NCBI GenBank assembly: GCA_013398015.1 | Contig: VZRR01014210.1 | Span: 434,001-498,000, forward strand | Length of the DNA: 64,000 nt | Direction of reading: 5' to 3' | Source of the DNA: Oreocharis arfaki | Taxonomy: Eukaryota; Chordata; Aves; Passeriformes; Paramythiidae | In this document: positions 49,001 to 62,068 of the stretch, piece after piece | How the letters are laid out: each line of letters starts with the position of its first letter | Position numbering within the stretch: the stretch's first letter is position 1 | Position numbers and translations under genes: made by a program | The notes under the pieces: generated by a model | The model's database searches: none | The model's input: the letters and a program-made list of their open reading frames with translations, nothing else | What the model was told of the DNA's origin: nothing

Positions 49001-50040
49001 GGCAATATTAGACAATTTCAGGAAAAAAAAAGTGATGGCCATGAGAAGAGCAGAAGGGCAGGTTAGCAAAAGGGGAAATGATACGGTTGCTTATCCCCAC
49101 AGGACAAGCAGAAATTGAGAGAGGGAATAATTATCAGCTTGAACTGTGAAATACAAGTGCCACTTTTTGCTTCAGTTGAATAATGAAGGAAGTAAATATC
49201 TTTTAGTTTTGCGATAGCTGAAACAACGGAATGCACTGCTAAAGGCAGTAATCAGCATAGAAAAACCTAGTGTGCATCTGAAGAATAAGTTGATGCATAT
49301 TCTTTGGGGAAAATTTTCTTGTAATCAGTTTCTGATTTCCTTTGTCTTGAGGCCCAAATCCCAGTGCCTTACTTGTGCCAACTGCACGAGTTGCAGGCAT
49401 TTCATGGAAGCACTGGAACATGTTAGGCTTGTTCAGCAGGCTGGTTTGCTTTCATCCTGGTCCAATTTATTGATCCCTTTCATGATCTTTTCCCCTGCCT
49501 CCACAAATAGTCCTATTGCACCACCGCAGCGTGTGTGGTGACATATGTAACAATGATAACTTTAATGAAGAAATACTTAATTTCAAATGTCTTAGCACTT
49601 GAAGATATTTCATTTGTAATATAGCTAGATTATGTAAAAAGAATGGTCTTTTTTTTTTCCACTGGAAGCACTCTGAGATATTTCAGCATTAGAATCTAGA
49701 GATGATTTCATCCTCTGAAGGACAAGGTGCAAACATGTTCAATAACTTCATTATTAACTGCTGCATCAAGCAGCAGATGTATTTGCTTCAGAAAATGTAG
49801 TCACCAGTAATTCACTCACTCTTGACTGTGTAAAAAACACTGAGTAGAGAATGAAATGAGAATAATGCTTCTCACATAGTACAGAAAGAACAGTTTAGAC
49901 ATAATTTTGAGACACTATCCCAAGGAAACATTTCTTTCTTCCAGCCTACTTAAGTTAAAATATTTAATACTGAACTACTATGAAGTTGAAATTGGATAAG
50001 GAAATATGTTGTGCTCCAGAAAGTGCCTTCTTCCAAGTCT
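49001..50040. other. Intergenic-looking sequence
   Basis: Ordinary AT-rich DNA downstream of the gene's polyadenylation signal; 49340-49545 is somewhat richer in GC. No supported gene. Confidence 0.4.
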
Positions 50041-50117
50041 GTGCACAGAAAAGGTAATGGTCCCTTAATGGAGTGTGTGCAGCAATGGAGAGGGCAGTGC
50101 CTGGGTGTTGCAGTGCT

Positions 50118-50262
50118 NNNNNNNNNNNNNNNNNNNNNNNNNNNNNNNNNNNNNNNNNNNNNNNNNNNNNNNNNNNNNNNNNNNNNNNNNNNNNNNNNNN
50201 NNNNNNNNNNNNNNNNNNNNNNNNNNNNNNNNNNNNNNNNNNNNNNNNNNNNNNNNNNNNNN
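50118..50262. other. Assembly gap (145 N)
   Basis: Unresolved bases flanked by GC- and purine-rich sequence on both sides (GGAGAGGGCAGTGCCTGGG to the left, GGGGGAGGGGAAGGAGGGGG to the right). The true gap size may differ. Open frames running across it are meaningless. Confidence 0.98.
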
Positions 50263-51010
50263 CGGGGAGAGCACATGGGCAAATGGTTTCAGGGCACAGG
50301 GGTGGTACATGGGCAGAGTTGGGGTACTGGAACTAATAGGGAGAACTCGAGGAGTGGCCAGGACTAGGGGGAGGGGAAGGAGGGGGACCCCATGGAGAGG
50401 GCAGCAAGCGATCAGTAAGAGGGGGTACAGCGCCACACCTGTGTTCTGCCAAGCAGCCTGCAGGAGGTTGAAAGGAAATGTCTGTTGAAATGGAGATGCG
50501 GAAGAGACACAGGATGAAAAGAGTTGACTCAGTTCCCTCCATTGTTAAAGACTTCGTGTTTGAGCTCACTTAGGACTCATTCATAAGCATCACGGTAACA
50601 CTCACATTTTAAATACGATTTTGCTCATTTCAGGAGTAATTCTAGTCCAAGCCTGTTGGGGTGGGTGAGCTGGCAATGGTAGAAGCCAAGATGCCAGAAA
50701 CCCCTGGTGCAGGAGAGACCCTGCGCTGGTGGGTCGACTCAGAAACAAAATAGCTCCCCCGACTCGGTTTACAGGGAAAGACTTCTCCCATCAGGCAGTA
50801 CCTGTCTGGTACCTGGTCCCCCACTCTNAGCTATCCTGGCCTGGGTGCGGGGCTGTGTCTCGGTGCCATCCATCGGCACGGGTGCTGGAAGTCGGCCTGC
50901 GAGGTGCCGAGCTGCACCCCCAGGGCATCCCTTGCAGGGGAGGCTTTTGGGTTAACGAGGCGATTTCAGCCACCCCACAGCACCCCACATCGCAAGCCTC
51001 CCTGCACCAT
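50263..51010. other. GC-rich block next to the gap, with a single N at 50828
   Basis: Purine-rich 50263-50415 is followed by a CpG-containing block at about 50700-50990. No open frame here has splice sites or recognisable content. It could be a small CpG island, a GC-rich repeat or the edge of a regulatory element. Confidence 0.5.
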
Positions 51011-51330
51011 GGCAAGCAAGAATTATTCACCTAAAATAATGGGACTCGGTGATGCCAGAATGCTAGGCAAAGAGCTTAAAAATATGCTCAGCCATACCCT
51101 GTACCCATAAGTCTGATATAGCAAAGTATGGTCAATGACGCTATGAAGTCTAAAGGAATAGGAACAGCTAAGATAAATCATCATCAAGCTCAGTCTTAAT
51201 TATTCTTGTTCCTCTGACTTTTGCTGAGTAGAAGGTGTAAGGATGTCAGAGCATAAGGAGAACATAGTATCCGTCAGGTGACTGACATTCCTCTACTTCC
51301 TTGTGAAATAGATATTGGACAGTACACGTA

Positions 51331-51385
51331 TATATGTACTGATATATACATGTATGTACATATTTATATATATATGTATATGTAG
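51331..51385. repeat. Degenerate TA/TG microsatellite
   Basis: Alternating TATATG/TACATG/TATATA units, also yielding spurious short open frames. Confidence 0.75.
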
Positions 51386-53878
51386 GGGAGACTTTTCCGT
51401 GGAATTCAGTTGTGGAGTGAATGTGATCTCCAGAACACAACTCAATCCAAATATGGTTTCTCCACTCAGTCATCACGCTAATACAAGTTCAATAAAAATT
51501 AAATGCTTGTTTCGGAAGGAGCTTTTGACTGTAAACATTAGCCCCTTCCCTGTTCCAGTGCTATTCTTATTTTTAAACCCAGAGGAAGGGCTACTTTTAT
51601 TTTGGATATGCCAGCCCTAAATCAGGATTTAAAAAAGCAAAACAAAAAACCCTTACATCTTCTTCATCTTTTCACCGTTTTCTTTAACATAAATGTTTCC
51701 CATCCATGACTTTTTCCATTGAAAAGACAAGTTTGCCCAGCAGTCCCATATGCATTTTAAAACATATTAGGATAACAAAAAAGATACATTTTTTCCTGAA
51801 GACTTTTGCTTATTCTATGTAGTAGTTTTTATTTTCCTTAACTTGTTTTTCTTATTCATCCCTTAACTCCACATACTCATCTGTAATGTTCTGCCTCTTT
51901 TATTCTTATTTTCATGGCTTAGATTTTTATCAGCAAGCCAGACAAGATTTGTTTTATATCTTGATTTAACTTACCATTTCAGTAAATTTTTTCTGACAAT
52001 GTTCATACTCTAGTTAGTGTGTGTACAGATGATAAGAGTTTCATTGATTACTTTACTGACAAGTAATAATAAAAGGAAGGAAACTAACTGCAATGGCTTC
52101 TCAAGGAATAAGAATTTTTGTCTGTATTATAAAGGGAAAGGCGGAATGACATAAGCTGTAGCAATAAAGAGGAAAATTAATTCCAAGCTGTTACAGATGG
52201 CTGCAGCTGTATTGCTTAGTATGCATGTCAGCTGCAGGAGAATGTTTAAGAAAAGAGATTCAGCTCTGCAATAATAAACCACAAAGCTTCTTGAATGGGC
52301 CAAATTCAGCAGTAGAGTAAAACACTGAAGTCAGAGGAATTACAAAACAGGTAAATTTAGCACCATATGTTCTGCATCTTTTAATACTTAAAACAAAATT
52401 AGAAGGGAAATGCTTGGTCTCTACTAAGTTGCTAAAACAGGTTATCAATACCATATTAAAGAGAAAGGTAAAGCAAGATAAAGTGATTCCCTTTCATTTC
52501 TTATGTATTTCTCTAGATGGAAGAGTATTGTATGACCTTTCACACTAGAATTAATAGACTTTGATAGTGATACTTATTACAATACTTCTTTATTTCCATC
52601 TATAGGGAACGCAGATTATGGTATTAGATTGAGAACAAGTTTAAAAGTAGAAACATAATCTTAAAACAGAAGTCACCATTAGAGTCTTCACCTCATGAAA
52701 AAGCCCACTGCTGAAAAGCCACACTGTGCTCTGATGGGTAAAGACAGAACTAAATGAGAGTTCAGTGCATTACCCTGCGTTGAGTACAGGTAGCATGAAA
52801 AAGCATCTGTGAGCTGCAGTAACAATTAATGTCCAGTTTTGTAATAGTTACAATATTTCTCAAAATATGTTCTTTCATACCTGATGCAGCATATTTCTGA
52901 TTTTCTTTGCCAACAAGTAAGTTTGAATCCTTTAAAGGCATAGTAAATTAATACATTTTTCTTATATCTGAAAATTGATTGTTATTATGTTTCACATTGA
53001 TTTTTTTTTTTACTTATTCAAATTCTAGATGCAGAAGAGCATTCAAAACCTTACCGTCAAAATCACAAGGGCGTTTTATTTTGAATATTTTACTTTACAA
53101 GAAAAGCAGAAAGAGAGAAGAGTGGTTTACTAACATTTTCCTAAATCTGTGATGACATCTTTGGAAACTTCCAGGTGATTCAGGCTTTAAAGTCCTCTTC
53201 TCTAAGAAGACTTTTGCAATTCCAAAAAGGCACTTTACAGAGCGTGTTTCAAGAGTTGCATCTGTACTGCAGGATAACTGTTCTCTGTGGAACTGAGAAT
53301 CTCAGCAATGAGACTCTTTGATCACCAAGCCCAGGGTGTTGCTGGATGATCTGTGTGGACCCCTGCTGGGTTTCCATCAAAGAAAAACAGCCTGCAGGAA
53401 GGTTAGTGACAAAGCAGGCTTCATCCTCAAATTACTGTCATGAGGAAGGCATTTTGTAACAGAATAAGGGGCGAACGGAGATGGCATTTCATTTGCCAGA
53501 AATTTTATTTTAGTTTGAGTTTTCATCAGCCTCACTGGGACAATTAATATATTGAAGTTAAGCCTGTCACTCAGTTTTTGAGGATTGGAATCTAAAAGAA
53601 GTGGGAATACCTGTAGTGCAGAACTGAAGTTATGGTGGTCTCCTCCTCAAATCCACTTGCTCTGGAGGGTGCCTCCTGATTTAGGGGACACTGACCAAAC
53701 TGGTCTCTTCTCTTGTTCAAGAAAGAGGAGTTTCTCCATTGCTAATGCCCAAGTGCAACTGCTTGGTTTCTTCCTAGATATACTCTGGCCTTGACAACTG
53801 CATGCAGCTCGACCTCTCAGATGAGATCCAGCACTTACACATTCATCTCAGTAAATGCTGGAGTGTTGCCACCTTACT
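51386..53878. other. Intergenic-looking sequence
   Basis: AT-rich; no supported exon or recognised repeat. Confidence 0.4.
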
Positions 53879-54775
53879 ACAGAATCACAGAATCAGTTAG
53901 GCTGGAAAGGACGCCTGAGATCATCGAGTCCAACCCGTGACCAAACACTACTCTGTCAACTCTGTCATGGCACTGAGTACCATGTCCAGGCTTTCCTTAA
54001 AACTCCAGGGGTGGTGACCCCACCACTTCTCTGGGCAGCTTATTCTAATGTCTAATCACCACACCTGTGAAGAAATTCTTACAAATATCCAACATAACCT
54101 CTCTTGCATTATGATGCCTCATCCCAGCTCTAGCTACCTGGAAGAAGAGGCCGATTGCCGCCTGGCTACAACCTCCTTTCCTTTCATGTAGTTGTAGAGA
54201 GCGATAGGATCTCTTCCCGGCCTTGTTTCCTCCAGGATAAACACCCCCAGCTTTTTCAGGCACTCTACATCAAACTTGTGTTCCAGACCTTTCATCAGCT
54301 TCATTGCCCTTCTCTAGATGCGCTCCAGCACCTCAATGTCTTTCGTGCAGTGAGGGGCCAAAAACTGGACACAGTAGTCAAGGTATGGCCTCACCAGTGC
54401 TGAGTACAGGGGACATTCACTGCTCTGGTCCTGCTGGCCACATTATTGCTGATACAGGCCAGGTGCCATTGGCCTTCTTGGCCACCTGGGCACATGCTGG
54501 CTCGTGTTCAGCTTCTATCAGTCAGTACCCACAGGTCCTTTTCCACCAGGCAGCTTTCCAGCCACTCTGGCCCAGCCTGTAGTGCTGTCTGGTGTTGTTG
54601 TGTCCCAAGTGCAGGACCCAGCACTTGGCCTTGTTGAACCTCAAAGAGTTCAACAGACCTGGCCCCAGTACTGAGCCCTGGGGAGCACCGCTGGTGACTG
54701 GCTGCCAGGTGGATGTAGTACCACTCACCACCACTCTCTGGACCTGGCCACCAGCCACTTCGTGACCCAGAGATG
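53879..54775 (-). mobile_element. CR1 LINE with internal deletion
   Basis: The plus strand begins ACAGAATCACAGAATCAGTT (reverse complement of the CR1 3' end) and runs through 3' UTR and ORF2 blocks, e.g. the reverse complements of CTGGACACAGTAGTCAAGG-type sequence around 54370 and of the reverse-transcriptase block at 54650-54700. The largest and best preserved CR1 copy here. Confidence 0.85.
54522..54758 (-). pseudogene. CR1 reverse-transcriptase remnant lacking the catalytic centre
   Basis: The minus-strand frame has VTSGAPQGSVLGPGLLNSL, the block preceding the catalytic aspartates in LINE reverse transcriptases, followed directly by RFNKAKCWVLHLGHNN, a block that normally lies about 50 residues further on. 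The intervening part, which holds the FADD catalytic motif, is absent, so the protein would be inactive. Confidence 0.75.
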
Positions 54776-57700
54776 AGCATGCCCACCTATGCCATTAACA
54801 GCCAGTTGCAGTTTATAGCCTAGCAAACATAGCCATGCTGACCTGGAAAACATAACCATGCTGACCTTTCTAACTCTGCTGTGGAAGGGAATCAGCAGAA
54901 AGAGAGCACAAGAATGAATTTTGCCACTAGTATTTGTTGTTTCCTCCTCTTCAGCAGAACTGCACAGTTCAAAACAGTGGGCTGTCAGTGCAGGATGTGT
55001 GTTGATTTTAATAATTAAGCACTGCTGGGCTGCTGACACTATTAGTCAGGGGTCAGTAGACATTTTCATTACAGTTGCCATTTTCCAAGACTTCATAAAT
55101 GTCATTTTGATTCACGCTGGGTTGAGACTTACGGTGTAGGTTATCAACTTCCTGGAACTTTTGCCTTACCATAATAATCTACTTTTAAAGTTTTTGAACC
55201 ACAGCAATTAAGATTTTTTTTTCAATCTCCTTGCATCAGTACTCTGTAAGCTTTGGGAACTGAAAAAGCAGGGATTTTGAAACCTCATTTCTTCCCACTC
55301 TGTAACAAACAACACTGAAGCCTTGGGTGTGGAGATGAAGTAGCAGAGAACAGTATAAATCAGTGGAGGACTGTGGGAGCTGTGGAGACTGGGTTTTTGA
55401 GGTCTTGTGAGAGAAGTCTGAGATACTGCTAACTTTTCTTTGAATGTAGTACCACTCTCTGAGACACAGGTGTTGGAAAAGGAAATGTTCTCCAGAGCTC
55501 ATAAAGTAGATGGAGAACATCTGATAGCTGAGCCAATACATGGCATGAGGAAGTTGGAAAACCTTCAGTGCTGCCCCTCTATTCCCTCTCCTCCTCTCCT
55601 GTCACACAGCAAAATATGCTATTTGCTCAGCTCTGTTTCACTGTCACCTAATGGGTGTTCTACGTGCATCTATCCTATGAGAAAGTACACATAAAGAGTT
55701 TGTCAGCTAGACCTCCCTTCACACTAATCCCAAATTTAACACAGGTTTCCCTCAGGAGGAATGCTAAGTGTATTTTTTGTGACAGAGAAAGGATGCTGTC
55801 CTTGCCACTATATATAGATGTCCTTGCAACATATAATAGTTCTGTTTTGATGACTCAGATGAATTTTTCTGTTTGGACTTCAGCTACTTGTTTTGCTTTG
55901 TGATATTTAGAAAACCCGCAGCAATTTGCTTTTTATGGTGACTTTTTTCTTTTTTTTTTTTTTTTTAACCTTTCTTACCCCGCTTTGCATTGGGTGGGCA
56001 TAAAATCTCAGGACAGCAGAAAGGCTTTTCACATAGGCTCAAGTCCTGAAGCTGGTAAATACATTTGCCTGTTAGGAATAGATAACACAGGCTGTAAGGC
56101 AGTGCTCAGGTCATGGACAGGCCCTCTCTCCTTGAACCCAGGAGAGATGACACTTGAAGGGGAGGGCCAGTGCCATGAAACAAAGTCTTATGATTCTATA
56201 GTCTGTGTGCTTGCTTATCCAGTCCTTAACAATCAGAAGCGCCAAACAAAACTTCAGCAGAGCAAGCTTTAAAGAAACCTGTTCTGTTTTAGATGAATTA
56301 TGTGACACGTTAGATAAATACAGAATAAAGGCACAATTCTCTTGCTATTCCCTCTATCAAAGTCCAATGAACAGTATTTGAAATGGATCCCACTATCCCA
56401 TCATTCTCTTATTTATTAGTAATTTTTACAATATTATTAAAATGATAGGAGGGAATTTCGGTTCAATGGCCATTGGGGATCTCTTGATGTTCTTGAACTG
56501 TATTAGGCTGAAGCACATAATTCCCAGAGAAAAATGGACGCTTGTGCTCACCTGAAGAATTCCAATTACTTGGAAAGTCATTTTCACCCATTCCCAAAAA
56601 GAAGCTTCAGTGTTGACTATAGCCTGAATTCTGAGACAAGCTGGTAAAATATTTTTCATGTCTATTAATTGCTTTAAAAGCACTACCTTGAGCAAAGAGT
56701 TGATAGACACCAAAAAATTAAATAAGTTATTTCAAATGTATGGCCTGAAAGCATAAATATTGGAGAAATCCTATTGTTTGTTGAATTTTGATTAGTTTGA
56801 AAATGTAATGAATTTGCATGACACAAAATAAAATAGATTTTTATTGTAGTAATTTACCTTAGTTACTACTTTTCAAGTTTAATCCTACACAACTATTATC
56901 AAGAAAGGGAACATCAAAATTAGGTGAATTTGAATTGGAAGAGAAATATTTCTTTATTATATGTAAACACTAAATAACCTACCAATTTCACTCTCTGAGT
57001 TTCAGATTTAAACAAAACGTCATCAAAGCAGTAAAGACATATGTATTCATGTATACATGAAAAGAAAGACAAAGTCAATAGATTTAAACGACAAAAGTAA
57101 GGTTTTATGTTTTAAATATGCAGTAAACCAAGTTATCAGAAATCAATTTTGCTCATATTTCTTAATATTCTCTTTGTGGTATTGAAAAAAAAGCAAAATA
57201 CAGAAAAATTTTCATAGTTTTCGTTTGATGAAAATTGTTTTGGTTTACCTTGAAAAGATCAGAAGTAAATATATATATATATACACACACATATATATAT
57301 ATATATAAACTACGGCTTCCAAATACCAATTTATCATTGGTTGTGTTACTGTATTGCAGATTTGTCTATAGAGGCTTTGAAACTGCACTGAAAAATCGTG
57401 TTTAAAGAGAAAAAACATCCCTCTACAGTTATTACAACCACAAAGGAGCCGTAGGTGAGAAGCAGTTTATAACTATATTACCCACTCTATAATTATAAGC
57501 ATGGCAGTCAACTGAAAGCCAGAGTCAGCATTCCAGTTCATGACTCACAGCAAAGCTACCTGTAAAGTTTTATAGAAATTCACTTATCGAAAAAGCTCAT
57601 ATGAACTGTTAGAAAAAAAAATAATTCTATCAAAAAAATACTTGGATCCAGAATTTTCTGTATAATTACCCTGATGAGATAAAAATACACATGGGTTTAT

Positions 57701-58030
57701 CATTAGAGAGCAAACAAAAAACCAGCTAGACACAAAACCCCACACCAAAAGAGTACCCATCTTGACTATAAAAGAAAATCCAAAATCTTGAAAAAGTTAA
57801 CTGAAAATTGAAAACATAACATTCAGCTAAGTATATCAAACAAATGGTCTTCTTTCATTTTTCATGTCTAAACATGGTTTTACATTTTGCAGCTGCACAT
57901 TCAATTATATTTCAAAAGAGTAGTCATTTCAGTTGAAGATGAAGGCATTTTTTCATCTCTTTGCCGTCTTGAGAACACCAGCAAGCTCCAATTGCCCTGA
58001 TCAGCTGTAACCATAGTTATCTGCAATGAG
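54776..58030. other. Intergenic-looking sequence
   Basis: AT-rich; a T-rich tract lies at 55943-55966 and an AT/AC microsatellite at 57268-57308. No supported exon. Confidence 0.4.
57268..57308. repeat. (AT)n(AC)n(AT)n microsatellite
   Basis: TATATATATA, then TACACACACA and TATATATATA in succession: a compound dinucleotide repeat. Confidence 0.9.
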
Positions 58031-58692
58031 CTTCTTCAACAGGGTCTCCCCACCAAGGGCTTTATCTGCTGGTGCTGGAGGTTGGCTCTGACCTGTGTTT
58101 GACCTTGGATCAGGCTGCTGTGAAGGCACTGTGAGAGGGCTCCACCTGGTCTCCACCCGCACAGGGGGCTGGGCACAAGCTCAGGACCTGCACTTGCTGT
58201 AAGGAAGGGTTGTAGGGACTTGTCTTGCACCAACCACACACTGACTTTCACCCTGTTTTTACATCCCTTCTTGTCCTTGGTCCTGAGCTGTCATGGAATC
58301 ACAGAATGGTCTGGGTTGTAAAGGACATTAAAGATCATCTCATTCCAACCCTCTGCCATGGACAGAGGCACCTTCCACTAGACCAACTTGTTCAAGGCTC
58401 CATCCACCTTGGCCTTGAACACCTCCAGGGTTGGGGCACTCACAGCTTATCTGGGTAGCCTGTTCCTGTACCTCACTACCCTCAGAGTAAAGAATTTCTT
58501 TCTAATAGCAAACATAAACTCTATTTTTTCAGTCATCACCTGTATTGCTGGTGCCTGGTTATCCCTGCCCTGCTGGATGGCCCTGGTTTCCATCACTGGA
58601 TCTTCTCTGCATCCATGCCAATGAGGACACTGCCTGGCCCCCCAGCTGTGACCCTCAACTCCTGGCTCCCATTGCCCTCAGGATCACCTCGT
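58031..58692. repeat. GC-richer block of unknown origin interrupted by a CR1
   Basis: 58031-58290 and 58541-58692 are much less AT-rich than their surroundings and lie on either side of the CR1 at 58293-58540. They could be halves of one older repeat or LTR. No terminal repeats or coding blocks were recognised. Confidence 0.3.
58293..58540 (-). mobile_element. CR1 LINE, 3'-end fragment
   Basis: The plus strand reads ATGGAATCACAGAATGGTCT, TTCCAACCCTCTGCCATGG, CTTGAACACCTCCAGGG and CTGTTCCTGTACCTCACTAC, the reverse complement of a CR1 3' end and ORF2 terminus. Confidence 0.85.
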
Positions 58693-61639
58693 GATTGCAA
58701 TTAGAAAAAGTGGATCATGCCAGCAATTCTCAAATGAAAAAATGAAATAGGAAATTTTCATGATGAATGCTTTTGACTTCTAGCAGTTAACATTTTCTCA
58801 TTAAAATAAGATACTGGAATAGAAAGAAAAATCCTAAATCCCAAACTGTTCTTGTGTTGCTTTGCATTTGCCATGCTTGACTGTTTTTATCTGGTACCTG
58901 GGAGGAACTGTGAGATGAACTTGACTGATGTTTCTAAAAAACAAAGTTGTGAAACCTGTGATGAAGACCTTCCCATAGAGAAGTGCAAGTAATTTAGTCA
59001 TCATGCATGTAAAGCATTCTCTTGAAAGATCACAAATTTAGTACAAATTCTCTTTAACTGCTTTCTGTCTCATGTTTTAATTATTCTAAATCAAGCATAA
59101 ATATCTGGACTACTGAATAATTTCCCTCATTAAGAAATATTTTGATGGTCTGCAGATTTTAGAGTGTGACATTTGGTTGAATTAAATGTAAACTTGATAA
59201 AGTAGCTTTTTGTGAGGAATTACATTAGATCCATGTTGCAGTTTGAGCATGGAGGTATCATCTATTTCATCTTGTTCCATTCAATAAACTTTTTTCAGAT
59301 ACTGGCACTGATTAACTATATGTAATTAGAAATGATAATGGGACTACAGAGGTAGGTAAACAGTAACATGAGATTTGCTTAGTGATCGGTTCTTTCTTCC
59401 TGCTTAATAATAAGGCAGTAAACAATGGTAGCAGCAGGTTCATTAAGGGAATCAGTACTTTTTATGGACCGTTAAATACTAATTGTAAAGGTTGCTGCAT
59501 TCAAGTGAATTGTATCTTCTTTTTTTTTACTTTTTTTAATTAGAAGAAAAGCTAAGGATGTCAAGAGGAACCACATCCTATATGATAGGAACATCAATTT
59601 TAGAGGAACCACAAAAGTTTATATAATCAGATATTAAAGATCCAGGACCCTTGCCATACTAACATTGTTTACATGTAAAAAAAACATAAGAAAAACCTCA
59701 TTTTCTTTTATGGTTTTGCTTTTTTTGTCATTTGCAGTTTCTAGCTATGTTTCTTCCTCTGTATTGTTTGAATGTAAAGCTTCATTTTAATTGTGTGTCT
59801 GTAAGACAAAGAAAGAAATGAGGTTCCTAATTTTTCATGGCAAAGTTTTATATTAATTAAGAAAAAAAAAGTGTCTGTTGTGGCCAAACTGATGCTTGTT
59901 GTTCTCCTCACCCGTGTTCTAAATCTCAACATTAAGAAAATGACCCATTTTTCACTTAGTTTTTTGAGTTTTTTCTTCATTATTTCTAGCTTACTATCCG
60001 TACAAATAAGCTTAAGGCAAAGGACTTGAGGGATATTAATGCTGAGCAGAAAAGAGCAAGTGAATTACATAAACAATATTTTTTGGTTACTAAAGATGAA
60101 GGCAAATTAAAATTTCAACCCCATCACACATTCCAGTATTTCTTCATTTTGTCCCAGACAGGAATAAATAGCAAAGACATTCAGATTTTCACAGAATGAA
60201 ATATTTTTAAATACACACTTTTACTTGTTAAAATTCCTCTTATTAGGAAAAAAAGTGTCAAAAGTCCCCACAGGAACTAAAGTCCATCAAAAGTTTGATC
60301 CTTCTTTTCCAAAAACCAAAATAATTTTTCTTCAGTGTGCTTACTCCAATAAAACATAGTGTGGTACAGGCAATAAAATAAAAGAAATTAACTAACTAAA
60401 AACAAAGTCAAAACAAAGCACTGCATGTACAGTTCTTAGCCTAAGGAGAAAATGACAGAGAGAATGGATAAGACATGACTGAAATTACTTAGAGTGTTTA
60501 ATGCATTTCTGAAATCTGCTCTCACATGATAATGGTGGGGACACTGAAAGAACCTATAAAGCAAAGAAGTTGTTGCTTTGTATTCTTGCACCAAGTTGAA
60601 ACATCATGTTTGGTTTTCATTTGTTCTTGAGATTTCCTGATGGCTATGTCTGTATAAGCAAGTATCTTGATGCAGAAAGAAGAGATCAATAGATCAAAGG
60701 AGCTGGTACTCAGAGCCTCACACCCACACTGCATGTGGCTGAAGAGTTTTACTGAATTTTACCAGGTCCCACACATCCCAAATCTCTCCACTGCACATTT
60801 TGTTAAGCTGTCTAAAGAATAGAACGGTGGCAGTGGACATCTCTGTACACCTGGAACAGAGCTCTGACATCTGGAAGGAGTCTACTTTCTGTGCACTGAA
60901 ACCTTTCTCTGACCCAAACGAATGTGTAGTAAGTAGATACAACAGGGAGATTAACTTCAAAACTTCTATTCTCCACCAAAATGCCAGTTCAAGCACAGCA
61001 TGTGTCAGATGAAGCTGCCTTCAAGTTGTTAGCTGGAGTACATGTCCTCATGATCTCGCTTTTAGCAATGTACCACAAGCCTAAGAGTAATGCACAACAG
61101 CATTTTGAGTAGGGGAAGCCCACAGTGAATCATGGGTGACACATCCTAATCTGGAGAGCACAGCTAGATAATGCAGGAGCTGTCTGACCACATGGAAACC
61201 ACTAAGCTTCAGCAAAGCGTAATGTTTCAGATGGCATCTATCGTGAAATAACTGTTTTATTTCTTTATGGGAAATTAAGGACCTCAAAAATTAACACTTG
61301 CAGAAGTTTTAGGAGAGCTAGCAGGCATAAGTTCTAAAATGATTTCCTTTAAATTAGCAATTAATATTTTCGAAAAAGAACTTGGATCTCAGTAACACTA
61401 AGATAAGCAGGATGGTAGAGGAACAACAGATGTTTATCTTAGGTCAGATACTAACATTTTAGGTGCCAAAGTGTGCTATGATTAATGATATCTGCGAGAA
61501 AATGCACAAAACCGAAATACAGAAGTTTGCTCAAATAGACCTGCATTAATTAAACAGGTGCTGGTTTTAACAAGAAATTTTGCCATGCTTGCATTTATTG
61601 TGCTAAGTTATGGTCATGAGCCATATAGAACTATTGGAA
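58693..61639. other. Intergenic-looking sequence
   Basis: AT-rich; no supported exon or recognised repeat. 59300-59480 has an even composition that could mark conserved noncoding DNA, but this is only an impression. Confidence 0.4.
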
Positions 61640-62068
61640 AGCAAATGAAGGTTACAAAGATGGTGCAGGGTCTAGAGGGGAAGCCGTATGAGGAGTGGCT
61701 CAGGTCTCTTGGTCTGTTCTGACTGGAGGAGAAGGGACTGAGGGGAGATCTCATTGCACGTACAACTTCCTTGTGAGGGGTGAAGCAGAAGAGCAGACAC
61801 TGATCCCTTCTCTGTGTGACCAGTGACAGGACCTGAGGGAATAGCAGGAAACTGTGTCGGGTTGGGGGGTTAGGCTGAATATTAGGAGCTCCAGAACAGG
61901 GTCCCCAGGGCAGTGGTCACTGCACCAAGCCTGACAGAGTTCAAGAAGTGTTTGGACAACGCTCTCAGGCACATGGTGCCCTCCTTGGGGCTGTCCTGTG
62001 CAGGACCAGGAGCTGGACTTTGACAATCCTTGTGGGTCTCTTCTATCTCTGGATATTCTGATTCTAGG
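61640..62068 (+). mobile_element. CR1 LINE, 5'-truncated
   Basis: Blocks in CR1 order: GAGGAGTGGCTCAGGTCTCT, GAGAAGGGACTGAGGGGAGA, CCAGGGCAGTGGTCACTGCA, GACAATCCTTGTGGGTCTCT and a 3' end GATATTCTGATTCTAGGC. ORF2 C-terminal sequence is frame-broken. Confidence 0.85.

Noticed and set aside
49950..50488. Frames of 87-137 codons crossing the N gap
   Set aside because: Most of their length is unknown bases.
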